From Otatea glauca (lineage: Eukaryota > Streptophyta > Magnoliopsida > Poales > Poaceae), in the NCBI GenBank assembly GCA_036346275.1, contig CM070730.1, positions 1,364,309-1,428,308 of the forward strand: 64,000 nucleotides of DNA, read 5' to 3'. A program made the position numbers and the translations under genes. The notes under the pieces are model-generated. The model was not told where the DNA came from. It saw only the letters and a program-made list of their open reading frames with translations, and did not search any database. Shown here piece after piece: positions 24,661 to 36,238 of the stretch (the first letter of the stretch is position 1; each line of letters begins with the position of its first letter).

Positions 24661-25165
24661 ATGGCGAAGTTCAGGAAGAGCACTCTCACCGCGGATCGGA
24701 TGAAGGACCTGGAGACGCTGGGGCTACTGGACCCGTTCATCTGGCGACTTCCAGCCGGGGAGAACGTGACGCATCCTCGGGACGATGAGGTCGTGAGCAC
24801 GGAGCAATACATGCTCTTCGGGCTGCGGACCCCGGAGAGCGACTTCTTGGCTGCGGTCCTTGCGCAGTGCGAGATCGAGGTCGTGAACTTGGTACCCAAT
24901 TCTCTTCTCCACCTCTCTATCTTTGCTCATCTTTGCGAGGGGTTTCTGGGCATCCTTCGCACCCCCTCTTTGTTTTTTCGTTTCTATTCCTTGTCCTGCA
25001 CCGCGAAGGACCCCGTCGTCGGGTGTCTCTATTTCTGGCTGTAGGCGGGACTCCCTTGCTCCTTTCTCCAGATCCCGACCCGGAACTCGCTCGGGCCGTG
25101 GTCGGAGAAGTGGTTTTATCTGAAGAAGGGCGAGGGGGGCGGCCTCGTATACCATGGGCCCGCGG
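24661..25165 (+). pseudogene. Truncated antisense extra ORF of the gypsy fragment
   Basis: Starts MAKFRKSTLTADRMKDLETL, clearly related to the start at 18193 in the old gypsy element (both contain ILT or TLT followed by R-KDLE or KELE). Then FGLRTPESDFLAAVLAQCEI parallels FRLPESEFLTDVLDHYEIEL of the older copy. Later blocks AHLCEGFLGI and WSEKWFYLKKGEGGGLVYHG (about 25110-25165) complete the N-terminal domain. The frame changes once or twice; candidate GT-AG introns may explain that. The remaining two thirds are missing. The upstream 24540-24660 is pyrimidine-rich like a plant 5' UTR. Confidence 0.65.
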
Positions 25166-25170
25166 TCGAC

Positions 25171-26467
25171 GGCACTTTCATTATCACATAATAAAGGCAC
25201 ATTTTTAAAAACTATTCTATAATCCATTAAAGTTTGCCTCATCGACAATAATTGAGCACAACAACTACCAGCGGATATGTATTCGCCTTCGGCGGTGGAT
25301 AGAGCTATGAAATTTTGTTTCTTGGAGAACCAAGAAATAATTGATCTACCTAGGAATTGGCAATTTCCGGAGGTGCTTTTTTCTATCCACTTTGCAACCC
25401 GCATAATCCGAGTCCGAATATCCAATCAAATCAAAATTAGCACCTTTAGGATACCATAACCCTATATTTGAGGAATGCTTTAAATATCTTAGAATTCTCT
25501 TAACAGCTACTAAATGACATTCTTTAGGGGAAGCTTGAAAGAGAGCACACATGCACACACTAAACATAATATCGGGCCTAGATGAGGTGAGATAAAATAG
25601 ACTACCAATCATAGAGCGATAAAGTTTTAAGTCTACCGGTTTACCTCCCTCGTTTAGATCAAGATGCCCGTTGGAAGCCATTGGAGTCTTGATAGGCTTC
25701 GAGTCTTCCATGCCAAATCTCTTTAGCAAGTCTTTCACATATTTGGTTTGACTCACGAAGGTCCCATTTTTGAGTTGCTTGATTTGAAGTCCAAGGAAGA
25801 AACTTAATTCTCCAATCATTGACATTTCAAACTCCCTAGACATCATATCACCAAATTCTTTGCAAAAGTCTTCGTTAGTAGAACCAAATATAATATCATC
25901 AACACAGATTTGGCATACAAAGAATTCCTTATCAATGATTTTTGTAAAAAGCGTTGTATCAACCTTCCCAATTTTGAACCCTTTAGAAAGTAGAAAATCT
26001 CTAAGCCGCTCATACCATGCTCTAGGAGTTTGTTTGAGACCATATAACACCTTAGAGAGTTTGTAAACATGGTTTGGATATTTAAAGCTTTCAAAACCGG
26101 GAGGTTGTTCAACAAATACCAATTCGGATATTTCTCCATTTAGAAAAGCACTCTTTACATCCATTTGAAATAATTTAATATCAAAATAAGATGCAAAAGC
26201 AAGTAAGATTCTAATAACTTCTAATCTAGCCACGGGTGCAAAAATTTCACCAAAATCCAAACCTTCGATTTGAGTGAATCCTTGAGCCACTAACCGAGCC
26301 TTATTTCTTACCACAATACCATTTTTATCTTACTTGTTTCGGAATACCCATTTTGTACCTATTACGTTGTGTTCCTTGGGTCTTTCTACTAAAGTCCAAA
26401 CATCATTCCGGGCAAAGTTATTGAGTTCTTCATGCATTGAATTTACCCAATCCGTATCATCTAGAGC
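25171..26467 (-). pseudogene. Copia reverse transcriptase and RNase H, broken
   Basis: 25346-26314 carries the copia RT core: NKARLVAQGFTQIEGLDFGE, FQMDVKSAFLNGEI, LYGLKQTPRAWYERL and ICVDDIIFGSTNE, where the usual YVDD is CVDD. The stretch 26315-26467 holds the upstream RT segment with an in-frame stop. A frameshift near 25350 separates the RT from RNase H (SWFSKKQNFIALSTAEGEYI), which ends abruptly after LLCDNESAV at about 25175. The C-terminal RNase H motifs are missing. The enzyme would not be functional. Confidence 0.88.
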
Positions 26468-28051
26468 TTAATCTATGTGAGTAGGTTCAAAAGAAGATAC
26501 GAAGGAGTAATGTTTGCAAAAAGAAGCGATACGAGATCGAGTTTGAACACCCTTACTTACATCACCCAATATTTGATCTATTGGATGATCTTTGAAAAGC
26601 CCATGATGGATTCTTTGAGGTAGAGTATGAGTTTGTTGATCACTCTCCTTTTCATCCACATCGATCAGTTGAACTTGATTTGGCGTTGCGGAAGTAGAAG
26701 GTTCAACTTTAGTGGATGAAGGTTGATCTTGTTTATCCTCCTTTGGTTTTATGTCTCCAAGCATCATGTTCTTCATTGCTTCTCTTAATCCTTCTTCACC
26801 TACATCATCCAAATTTTCTTGCTCTTCTTGAGAGCCATCAGTTTCATCAAACTCAATATCGCAAGTTTCTTCCACAAAACCTTTATTTTTGTTAAATACA
26901 CGATATGCTTTGCTATTTGAGGAATATCCAAGCAAGAAACCTTCATCACAACGACTTTGGAATTTTGAAAGTCGAGCACCCTTTTTCAAGATATAGCATT
27001 TGCATCCAAATACTTGAAAATAAGAAATGTTTGGTATTCTTCTAACGAGAAGCTCATAAGAGGTCTTTTTCAAAAGACGATGCAAATAAAGCCTATTTGT
27101 TGCATGGCAAGCGGTATTAATGGCTTTCGCCCAAAAACTATCGGAAGTGCTATATTCATAGAGCATAGTTCTTGCCATTTCAATTAATGTTCGATTTTTC
27201 CGTTCGACAACTCCATTTTGCTCCGGAGTGTAGGTGGCGGAAAGTTCGTGCTTTATTTCAAGTTCATCACAATAATCTTCAATTTTTGTATTTTTGAACT
27301 CGGAACCGTTGTCACTACGAATCTTTTTAATTTTAAAATCAAATTCATTTTGAGCCCTCTTTGCAAAGTTTTTAAAGATACCGGAGGTTTCAGATTTATC
27401 ATCTAGAAAGAACACCCAAGTATACCTTGAATAATCATCAACAATGACTAAGCAATCCATATGTAAGAGCTCTAATGGTCTAGATGTGGACATGATACTT
27501 TTTGAAGGATGAGAACTAGCAACTTGTTTGCCGGCTTGACAAGCACTACAAAGTCTATTTTTCTCAAACTTCACATCTTTCAAGCCCACAACTAAATAAT
27601 TTTTAAAAATCTTTTTGAGTTGGATCATCCCAACATGAGCTAGTCTTCTTTGCCATAACCATCCTAGGGATGTCTTTGCAATTAAACAAGTTTGAAGACA
27701 TGACTCATTTGAGGTGAAATCAACCAAATACAAATTTCCAAATCTAAAACCTTTAAACACTAAAGAATTATCATTTTCTTTGGAGATCACTACACCATTC
27801 TTGGAAAACATGCAAGTAGGACCTAGATCACAAATTTGAGCAACCGATAACAAATTAAAATTTAAAGTTTCTACTAAAGAAACATTTGAAATAGAAAGGT
27901 CATTTGGGATAGCGATTTTACCCAAACCCAATACCTTCCCCTTACTATTATCACCAAATGTTATCTTGTCATTTTGCCCATTCCCTACTTCAAAGGTGGT
28001 GAACATTTTCCTATCATCGGTCATGTGTTGAGTGCATCCGCTATCCAACAC
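26468..28051 (-). CDS. Copia protease (C-terminal part), GAG-pre-integrase and integrase
   Basis: A 527-codon open frame. The protease motif is near the start (LDSGCTQHMTDD, residues 2-13). The GAG-pre-integrase block is at about 132-150 (LGWLWQRRLAHVGM), with its CxxC (CSACQAGKQ) near 170. The integrase core has HMDC at about 197, then DYSRYTWVFF, IRSDNGSEF (about 244-252) and YTPEQNGVVERKNRT (about 274-288), so the D-D-E set is present. The stretch between the first Asp and VDDYSRY is shorter than usual by roughly a dozen residues, an in-frame deletion likely to inactivate it. The C-terminal third is a polar linker toward RT. In an intact element this would be part of a single gag-pol polyprotein. 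Confidence 0.88.
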   Translation of the reverse strand: MLDSGCTQHMTDDRKMFTTFEVGNGQNDKITFGDNSKGKVLGLGKIAIPNDLSISNVSLVETLNFNLLSVAQICDLGPTCMFSKNGVVISKENDNSLVFKGFRFGNLYLVDFTSNESCLQTCLIAKTSLGWLWQRRLAHVGMIQLKKIFKNYLVVGLKDVKFEKNRLCSACQAGKQVASSHPSKSIMSTSRPLELLHMDCLVIVDDYSRYTWVFFLDDKSETSGIFKNFAKRAQNEFDFKIKKIRSDNGSEFKNTKIEDYCDELEIKHELSATYTPEQNGVVERKNRTLIEMARTMLYEYSTSDSFWAKAINTACHATNRLYLHRLLKKTSYELLVRRIPNISYFQVFGCKCYILKKGARLSKFQSRCDEGFLLGYSSNSKAYRVFNKNKGFVEETCDIEFDETDGSQEEQENLDDVGEEGLREAMKNMMLGDIKPKEDKQDQPSSTKVEPSTSATPNQVQLIDVDEKESDQQTHTLPQRIHHGLFKDHPIDQILGDVSKGVQTRSRIASFCKHYSFVSSFEPTHID

Positions 28052-28094
28052 CCAATGCTATCCACCGGTTTTGTAGTTTACCTACAAAAGAGAA

Positions 28095-30030
28095 TCAAGT
28101 CTTTTTAGGTACCCAAATTTGTTTGGGTCCTTGGAGGTTAGTAACCAAGGCTTTGGGTACCCAAATGGCATTCTTTTTACGGCCAAGTATAGGAGTGCCA
28201 ACAAATTTAGCAATTATTTTACCAAAACTATCTTTCTTAAGCACATAGCAAGAGTCATAAATGTTACTTTTAGTTGTTTTATCCAAGAGACAATTATTTG
28301 ATAGATAACCTACCTCATGACATTTATAACAAAACTTCCCATTTAATTTAACGAAACAAGGAGCTTTGTTATTAATCTTTTTGCCCTTCTTAGGAACATA
28401 TCCTAGTCCTTTATTGTAGGAGCATCTTTGACCATTCAAGATTTTATTTAGAGTGCCTTTACCCTTAAAACATCTATCAAGACTTTTGCTAAGTTTGTTT
28501 ACTTGTTCCTTAAGTTCATTATTTTCTACTACTAGGTTTTCATGGCATGAAGTAGAACTAGAGCATGAATTTGATGGCATATTTAATAAATCATCACAAG
28601 AGGTAGATATGCTAGTTTTTGATATACAACATGAATCCATTTCTAAGAAAGATACATCATCAATAATTTTGCAATTAATCCTATATCATTTTGAGACTTT
28701 GAATGGTCCTTGGTAAGGAGAGTCTCATGAGCTTCTTTTAGCTCATCATAAGAATCTTTGAGGGAAAGATATTCTTTTCTCAAAGCTTTATGTTTAGACT
28801 TTTCTTTACCAAGATACTCATTCAAATTCTCAAGCATATCCATTAATTCATCATAGGAGGGTTCATCATCATTTGTGTTTACCTTAAAATCTCCTTTTGC
28901 CATAAGACACAAAGGAGTGACGAAAGGTGATGAAGTCTCCTCAATAGCGATGCCGGCAAGACCCTTCTTCTTTGGAGGTGTGTCATCCTCGGAAGAGTCG
29001 GAGTCCGAATATTCTTCTTCGGAGTTCCACTCTCCAATATGAGCCTCACCTTTCCCATCTTTATTCAACTTCTTGAAGAGCTTCTTCTTCCGATGAAAGA
29101 ACTTCTTCTTCGAGGGAGACTTGTTTTTATCGTCCCTTTTCTTTGGACATTTTGAGGCAATATGTCCCTTCTCATCACACTCATAGCACCGGATGAGAAG
29201 GGACCGGTTAGTGCTAGAGTATTGTCCTTTCTTGAATTTTTGAGGATCACTTGTGCTTGAGCTCCTCTTCATGAATTTTCTCATTCTTCTTACAAGGAGG
29301 GCCATTTCCTCCTCGGTGTCTTCATCGTCATCGGAGTCATTTAGCATTTCATCGCTTGACTCCGCCTTTGCCTTGAAGGCGATATTCTTCTTCTTCGAAG
29401 AGCTTTGCTCCAAAAGCTTTTCCTTGTTCTTCTTGTAAGTTCATTGGTTATGAGATCTCCAAGGAGCCCCGTTGGCGTCATTCTTGGCAACTCCGGTGAG
29501 TTGAGAAACAACGTCACCAAAGTCTCATATTTTTTCGGAAGAGCCCTAAGCATCTTACGAACAATGTGAAAATCGGTTAGAGATGCTCCAAGGCCCTTGA
29601 GCTCATTTACTATGTTGTTCAATCGTGAATACATCTCATTGATGTTTTCATGAGGCAACATAATAAAACTCTCATATTTGATTCGAAGCATATGCAATTT
29701 GGCTTCTTTGACCGAGGATGTCCCCTCATGAATTTCCGAGAGGGTTGTCCAAATCTCGTGAGCGGTGTCAAGATTGCTCACTCGATTGAACTCATCCGCG
29801 TTCAAAGCGCCAAAAAGAGCATTCATGGCTTGAGCATTAAGATGAATGTTTCGCTCCTCTTGGTCTAATATGAGTGTGGGATTGACCCCCGGAGTGAAAC
29901 CCTCAATTACAATTCTCCATATGCTTGGACTCATGGCCTTAAGATAAACGGTCATGCGAATTTTCCAATAAGCATAATTTGTACCATCAAAAAATGGCGC
30001 CTTGCCTATTGACACCCCATCGCTAGCCAT
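28095..30030 (-). pseudogene. Copia gag with two zinc knuckles, frameshifted
   Basis: Begins at 30030 (MASDGVSIGKAPFFDGTNYA), with the copia gag block YWKIRMTVYLKAM and the UBN2-type region through residue 200. A frameshift around 29341-29413 moves to the second frame, which carries the first CCHC knuckle (CYECDEKGHIASKC) and a lysine-rich, acidic and coiled-coil stretch. A second shift near 28650 leads to 28095-28640, with the second knuckle (CYKCHEVGYLSNNC). Two knuckles and a long C-terminal region are typical of SIRE/Maximus gag. Few stops occur within each segment, so the decay is recent. Confidence 0.85.
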
Positions 30031-30070
30031 CCTTACTCTCTAGGCGGTGAAGCCCCAAAAGAGAGTCCTT

Positions 30071-30082
30071 GCTCTGATACCA
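30071..30082 (-). other. Primer-binding site of the copia element
   Basis: The reverse strand reads TGGTATCAGAGC, complementary to the 3' end of plant initiator tRNA-Met and the standard copia minus-strand primer site. It lies two bases inside the 5' LTR. Confidence 0.9.
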
Positions 30083-30084
30083 CT

Positions 30085-31763
30085 TGTAGGATCAAGGATA
30101 ACCGACTAGAAGGGGGGGTGAATAGGAGGTTTCTAAATCTTTCAACACTATTTAAAAATTATGAATGACACTAAGATATTGAGATACAAATAAGAGTGAC
30201 ACACTTAAATTCTCTCGTAATCACTCAAGATACTATGTCAATTCAAGTGTAGCAAATATACTAGTGAGCACAAAGACTATCAAGAGTATGATATTAATGA
30301 AATAGATTCTCAACAATCAAGAATACCAAACACAAATAAATGGGAGACAAGAGATTTAACCCGTGGTCTCGGAGACTTGCTGGTCTCCCCTACTCCACGT
30401 TGAGGTGATTTGAACCATGTCAAGCCGGCTCCACTTGCTTGAGCCTTCCTCGATCACTAGGGTAGTTCTTCCCCGCTCCGGGTAGGCGAACTCCGGCCTT
30501 CACAAGTTGCCGGGACTTCTTATAATCTCCGTTGAGAAGCTCACCGTGCACGATCGCCTCCAAGCCGTCTAGGAGGCGGCAACCTCCAAGAGTAATAAAC
30601 CTTGACGCTTGCTTGAGGTCAAATATCAGTGTCTAAAGGCTCAAACACTAAATGCAACACTCAATCTTGCTTCTCACACTCACAAATGGAAATTGAATGC
30701 ACACAAGAGTGGAGAATACTTGCTAGAGGTCAAATATCATCAATGAGGACCCCCAAGTTGCTCTTGAATGCAGGTGGAGAGGTATTTATAGCCTCCACCA
30801 AACTTTCTAGCCGTTGGAGCTCGAAATGGGTAGAAATGCTTTTTCCGTGCTACAGCCATGTAGGACCCAGAGCATGGGCTCCACTATAACGGCTAGAAAA
30901 AGGCATTTAATGCACTTGCAGAGATCGTTACAAAAGGTCCGGTGCTACCGCCAACTAGAACCAAGAGCACCGGTTTCATTTCATTTTCTTTTTCCAAAAG
31001 GATCTCTCTCGAATTAAAGCACCGGCCGAGGGCGGTGCAACACTGGTCCGTAGCACCGGACTACCATGGGCGGTAGCATCGGGCTGCAGATAAGCCAAAA
31101 ACACACCCCTCTGTAATTTTTACACCGGGCTAATGTCCCGTGCTACCGCTAGCCCAGTAGCACCGGGCTACCATGGGCGGTGCACCGGGCTACAAAACGC
31201 CCAAAAAGCCATTCTCTGGAATTTCCACACCGGGTTCATATGCGGTGCTACCGATAATCCGGTAGCACCGGGTTACCATAAGTGCTAGCACCGGGCTACC
31301 AGAACTCAGAAAAGGACTTCTCTGAAATTTTCACACCGCCCTATTGAGCCGGTGCTACCGCGCACCCGGTAGCACCAGATTTCCAGAGACTCGATTTGTT
31401 TAAAAAGATTTTCTATTTTGGAACACATATATTAACAAGCAATCATTTGAATATGTAATTTGATCCTTTAAACCCTAAATGACATCAAGATAAGCGTCAA
31501 GATCCCAGTACGGCCCTAATTCTAGTAAACTGATCTTTCTTCCAAACACTAAGATCGACAAAAGACTAGAAAAGAACCTTATAAGTATACCTTTTCACGA
31601 TCTTGACATATTGATCATGCATTTGTACCTTCCTTGATATTTCCATGGTCATCAATCTTGGAATTTACCTACTTTCAATATTCTCAAGAAAAGTATTAGA
31701 TCATACAACAAAGTTGTCATTAATTATCAAAACCAAAACACGATGGGTGCCTAGATACTTTCA
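30085..31763 (-). repeat. 5' LTR of the copia element
   Basis: Matches 19440-21145 with the same ends. It is 27 bp shorter, mostly through small gaps in the hairpin region at 30842-31382. In the element's own direction it drives transcription toward gag on the minus strand; no TATA box was placed with confidence. Confidence 0.9.
30842..31382. repeat. Hairpin array in the copia 5' LTR, degraded
   Basis: Same array as 20199-20757, but several arms carry gaps or changes, for example CCGTGCTACAGCC for CGGTGCTACCGCGC and CCAAGAGCACC for CCGGTAGCACC. The later units at 31135-31280 are better kept. The rest of this LTR is much closer to its partner. Confidence 0.8.
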
Positions 31764-34700
31764 AAGGTTTCGCTCACTGCGGGGACGTAGACGAGGACCT
31801 CATCTCAGGTGTGATACAAAAATTGGTTCAACATCAATTGGGATCGTCCATATAGACATCTTTCGACATTCCCCTTTGTCCAGGGCGAGAGTGATGATTC
31901 AGAGGATAATGTTTCTCTAATTATAAGGAGGAAAAAGAAGATTCCCGACCTAGATATTGGGACTTCATCATTTCCTCTACTATCCTGGGAAATGGACTCA
32001 GGACTTCAATGCAAGTATGTAATTTTCTTGCATATATTTTTATTTCTGATTACTTGTCTTTAGAGTCTAAGAGAATTTTTGTTGTTCGTCCTTAGCCCCC
32101 AGGCAACTGCTCCTGATTCCTCTGTGGATCAGGATGTGACTGCCTAGGTCGTTGCTGAGGCTAACGAGCTGGTCACCTTGGCGACGACCAGTGTGGAACA
32201 GGCCTTAGTACCGATCGAAGATGCTTTGACCAGTGGGCAAGTAAATCCACCCAGTGTTGAAGGTGAAAATCCCTTGACTGCTGGTGGTGAACCACTGGTT
32301 GGTCAAGTCCCGCCGACCATGGAGGAGGTTGGTCAAACTCCACTGACCACGGAGGAGATTGGTCCCTCTCCTGTGACGACAACTGAGGTGGTTGGGACGA
32401 CCACCGTCGTTGAAGGGACTTCTGCTGTTGGGGAGATCGGAGATCTCCCTGCTGCAGCGAAAGAGACTCTCCCGACCAGTCAAACTGAGGAGATGGAAGT
32501 AATGCCTGAAAAGGCAATAACTACCGACATCGTTAATCCAGTGGTTTTGTCACTATAATCTTCCTCTGATCGCCCCAATCATGGGGACTTCAAGCAAGTT
32601 TTAGATAACTTGCAAGCAAAGGTATTCATCTAATCCTCTTTTTTCTTTAAAGAATACAGTGGAAATGTTATTTTGATTCATTTGCTGCTTTGCTTTTTAC
32701 AGCATTCGCAAGAATTATTGGACCTGTTAGGTCGACAAGCAAAGATATTGGCTAAAGCCGAGGTAGAAAAAACAAAAAAGTAAGGATAAGCTTTATTGTT
32801 GTTTTTTCTCTTTTCTCTATCTTTTTTGTTCTAACATAACTGTTTTGACACGGACAAAGAGAACCAATAAGAGAATTGGAGAAGCAACTCCTGATGGCTC
32901 AGAATACCGCCAAGGGTTATAAATTTGATCTTGTCGTGGCTAACAACAAGGTCAAATTTAATGAAAAAGAATGCTAGACTCCATGAGGCCTTTAACAGGA
33001 ATGAAGACAATGTTCAAAGGCTCTCCAAGGAGTACAAAAATAATCTTCAAGAAAAGGAGTCCAAAATAGCAGGTAAAAACAGAGTTCTGACCTACTTTGA
33101 ATTAATTTTATTTGAGAAAATTGAAAGAAAAATTTTAATTCGAACTTTGCAGATATAAATTTTTTTAATTCAAACTTTGCAGATATAAAAAATACAATAA
33201 AGGCCCGAGAATCTCAACTTTTCGCATGGGGAGAAGAGAATAAAATCTAAAGAGCAAAGGTCGATGATGAAGAATGAAATAGACAGATTAACCGACCAGT
33301 TAAAGATCTTCACAAAAGACTTGACCATAGTTCAGAGAGGTAGGAAATCTACTCTGAGCTTTGTTTTTGAACAGCTTCAGAAAATCACCACGGATTTAAC
33401 GGGAAAAGAAGTAAAACTTACAATTCCTAATTCGTCTGTTGATGAGTTGGTTGCGGGGGTGAACGACCAGTTGGAGATCATCCAAAATCAGATCCTTGCA
33501 ATGGCGCAAACTTTTAAGGTAACGCTCTGATTTTCAATCACCGCCCAAGTATGTACCCTCTTGGTCAAATTGAGGCATTTCTACAAGAATGTAGTTGAAT
33601 TTGAGAAACTGGCGCCTGAGTTGAAGCTTAGTACTCAAGAAGAGATCAACAGGAAACGTGAAGAAGTGGCCTCTGCTGTTAAGACATACATGAATAATGT
33701 AAGGATTACATTCAAACAACATGTATGATCTATTCAAATGAATGAAAAAGATCTCTTTTTGTGTTATATTCTATCTTGTGTCTACTCTTTATACATATTT
33801 TTTTGAGTATATCACTAGCCCCCAACAATTTGTGTACTGAGCAGCAATGTGTTCAGAATACAAACAATTATATGATGGACGACCTGTTCCCCTCACGTAG
33901 TACTTGGTGTTAACCGGCAGCAGGTTGGAGATAAGGTCATGCTAACAAGTTTCAATGCAGTAAGGACTGGCTTACAAGAAAAATCTCTATTAGATGTCAT
34001 CTCACAACCCTACCAGCAACCTTGTACGTTGTTGATAGAGAGCTCGGACAATTTATGACTTTGTGAATTCCCAAAGTATTATCAGAATAGACACAATTTT
34101 GATATACAACAGTTATAGATATAACCTATGTAAATGAAAGAGAAACTTATTTACACAAAAAAAACCTGCGAAGATGCTGGATGTTCCAAGTGTTTGACAG
34201 AATTTTTTCATCTTCCATAGCAAGTCGAACAGAACCTGATCGTGTAATAGATATTACATTAAAGTGACCTTCCCACTTGGGATATAACTTATACAAGTTA
34301 GACTGATTCTGGATACAACTTAGAACCAAGTATCCCACATTTAGCGTTCGTGGTTGAATTCTTTTGTTGTAATATCTTTTTAAGCCTTGTAAATAGGCTG
34401 TTGACCTAATAAGTGCTCGATCTCACTTTTCTTTTAAGAGATTGATATCATCTTCGCGCTGGTCATCTTGATTAACCTGTTCATAGCGAGAAGTCCATGT
34501 AGAACCTAAATGAATCTCATTTGACAACACGGCTTCAGCTCCATAGACCAGTTGAAAAGGTGTTTCTCCTGTTGCTCTACTGGTCATTGTACGAATGGCC
34601 CAGAGCACAGAGTAGAGGTCGTCTACCCAAGCCCCCGAGCGTTTGGTAAGACGATCAAACACTCTTTTCTTTATACCTTGTATAATTGGCCATTAGCTCT

Positions 34701-35602
34701 TTCGACTGCTCTGTTACTCTGAGGATGATCGATTGAAGTGTAACAAATCTTTGTGCCTATTTCAACACAATAATCTTGAAACAGACCACTAATAAATTGT
34801 GATCTATTATCAGTAATTAGCCTACTAGGTACACCAAATCTAGTGACTATATTTTCTACAAAGAATTTCTTCGCTGCTTGAGCCGAAATAGAGACCAGAG
34901 GCTCGGCCTCAATCTATTTTGTGAATGTATCTATCGCAACAAATAAAAATTTGAACCCATTAGTTGCTTTTGGCAACGGATCTACTATGTCAATTCCCTA
35001 TGTCGCAAATGGCCATGACAAAGGTATTACTTGCAGTTGATTAGCAGGCAAATGTACTTGTCGAGCATGAAATTGGCATGCTCACAAGTTTTCACAAGAT
35101 GCATGGCATCTTGCAAAGCAGTGGGTCAATAAAAACCTTGTCGGAAAGCTTTACCGACCAGTGTTCTACACAAGTCCCCATGTATCTCATTAAGCAATCT
35201 TTTGTCCCTATTCCTGGGTTATACATCGCATGAGAATACCATGTGTTCCCTTTCTATATAGAGTATTGTCGAGAATTTTGTACATCTGCGCCTTTTGAAT
35301 TAATCTGTCCTTTTCATGAATATCCTCAGGAAGTGCCCCCTTTTCTAGATAGGCTTTAAATGGTTTAGCCTAATCTGAATTTTGCTCAAGGACTTTGACC
35401 TCTGTACTGATCGGGGATTTTTCTATGGACGTGTCTATAGAAGGTTTAGATAGATATTCAACAAACACACCTATTGGAATAGGTGATTGTGAGGAACCCA
35501 GTTTTGATAAATGGTCCGCTAAGACATTTTCTTTTCGCGGTATATATTGGACTTCGAAATGACTAAAGTATTTCTCCAATTTCCTCACTTCATCCAGGTA
35601 GT

Positions 35603-36138
35603 TAGGGGTGGGCATTCGGTTTTTTCGGTTTGATCGATTCGGGTTTTTTGGTTTTAAAATTAATTGGTTTTTGAAAACTGGTAACCGAATTTCTTGGACC
35701 AAAATAAAAAACTGAACCAAATTAACCGAAATATTTCGGTTCAGTTAAATCAGTTTTTTGGTTAGCCGAAATATGAATAATCACTAGGTAGATTAGATTT
35801 AGTCATTCTCATATCCCAACACAGAGTATGGATAAACCCACACAATATTCATAGGTCATTACAATATAAACATAAAAAACATATGAATATACCAAACGTA
35901 TGCATAAATGTATTAGAACATGAGAATTGTTTAGTGGCTTTAGGAAGAACATTATAAAAGTGGTATTGTACATGGGCTATTCGGTTATTTCAGTTTTTGG
36001 AAGCGAAAAACAGAACCGAACACCGAAAACCGAATTATACCAAAACAAAAACCGAACCGAAAACCAAAAAAACTGAAATAATCGGTTAATTCGGTTTGGT
36101 TCGGTAATTCGGTTTCGGTTTAAAAATGCCCACCCCTA
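35603..36138. mobile_element. Non-autonomous hAT MITE, 536 bp, inside gypsy RNase H
   Basis: Terminal inverted repeats TAGGGGTGGGCATTCGG and, at the other end on the reverse strand, TAGGGGTGGGCATTTTT. It is flanked by a perfect 8-bp target duplication CAGGTAGT (35595-35602 and 36139-36146), the hAT hallmark. Both subterminal regions are filled with GGTTCGGTT/AACCGAA motifs in opposite orientation. No coding capacity. The reading of the host RNase H resumes after removal. Confidence 0.93.
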
Positions 36139-36238
36139 CAGGTAGTGAGCCATTACCTCATCGAACGTCCTGTATTCCTTGCTAACCTGGTTTACGACTA
36201 ATTGTGCATCGCCCACTGCAAGAAGCCGACGTACTCCG

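Larger units (their letters stand above)
23881..25170 (-). mobile_element. Gypsy fragment inserted in the copia element (short palindromic LTR plus start of antisense ORF)
   Basis: The fragment begins with a 235-bp TG...CA unit (23881-24115). The next bases on the reverse strand read GAGTCTCGGGGGCAGGT, a purine-rich tract as expected beside a 3' LTR of a minus-strand element. Then follows an antisense extra ORF (24661 onward) like those of the two larger gypsy elements. It stops at about 25170, where copia RNase H (LLCDNESAV on the reverse strand) resumes abruptly. No target duplication was found, and copia RNase H does not continue on the left side. Insertion was therefore accompanied by deletion of both fragment and host sequence. 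Confidence 0.55.
19440..31763 (-). mobile_element. Copia LTR retrotransposon (SIRE/Maximus-like), 12.3 kb
   Basis: Two long LTRs (1706 and 1679 bp) start TGTAGGATCAAGGATAACCG and end CTTTCA. A perfect 5-bp target duplication AAGGT flanks it (19435-19439 and 31764-31768). Reverse-strand order from the right: 5' LTR, tRNA-Met primer site, gag with two zinc knuckles, protease-integrase, RT-RNase H, an extra ORF, polypurine tract, 3' LTR. The protease-integrase-RT order is diagnostic of copia. The two-knuckle gag and the extra ORF after pol suggest the SIRE/Maximus lineage. It inserted into the antisense ORF of the old gypsy element and itself carries a gypsy fragment at 23881-25170. LTRs differ little outside their hairpin region, so the insertion is recent relative to its host element. 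Confidence 0.92.
18193..33728 (+). pseudogene. Antisense extra ORF (aORF) of the old gypsy element, split by the copia insertion
   Basis: It runs opposite to gag-pol. It starts MAMDKSILTEGRIKELEDQG at 18193, continues in another frame (KFEFRLPESEFLTDVLDHYE), then EERDIVKIIDKLVKGDLIG near 18760-18830. After the copia element it resumes at 31769 (SDDSEDNVSLIIRRKKKIPD), followed by a T/V/E/P-rich linker (32178-32558) and heptad-like coiled-coil segments (32860-33720), ending at a TGA at 33726-33728. The N-terminal block resembles the plant 'putative gypsy-type transposon' domain (Transposase_28-like), by motif memory. Several interruptions could be spliced introns (GT-AG candidates exist), but stops within conserved blocks show decay. 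The copia element inserted between QTQDKK and its continuation. Function in the life cycle is not established. Confidence 0.65.
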
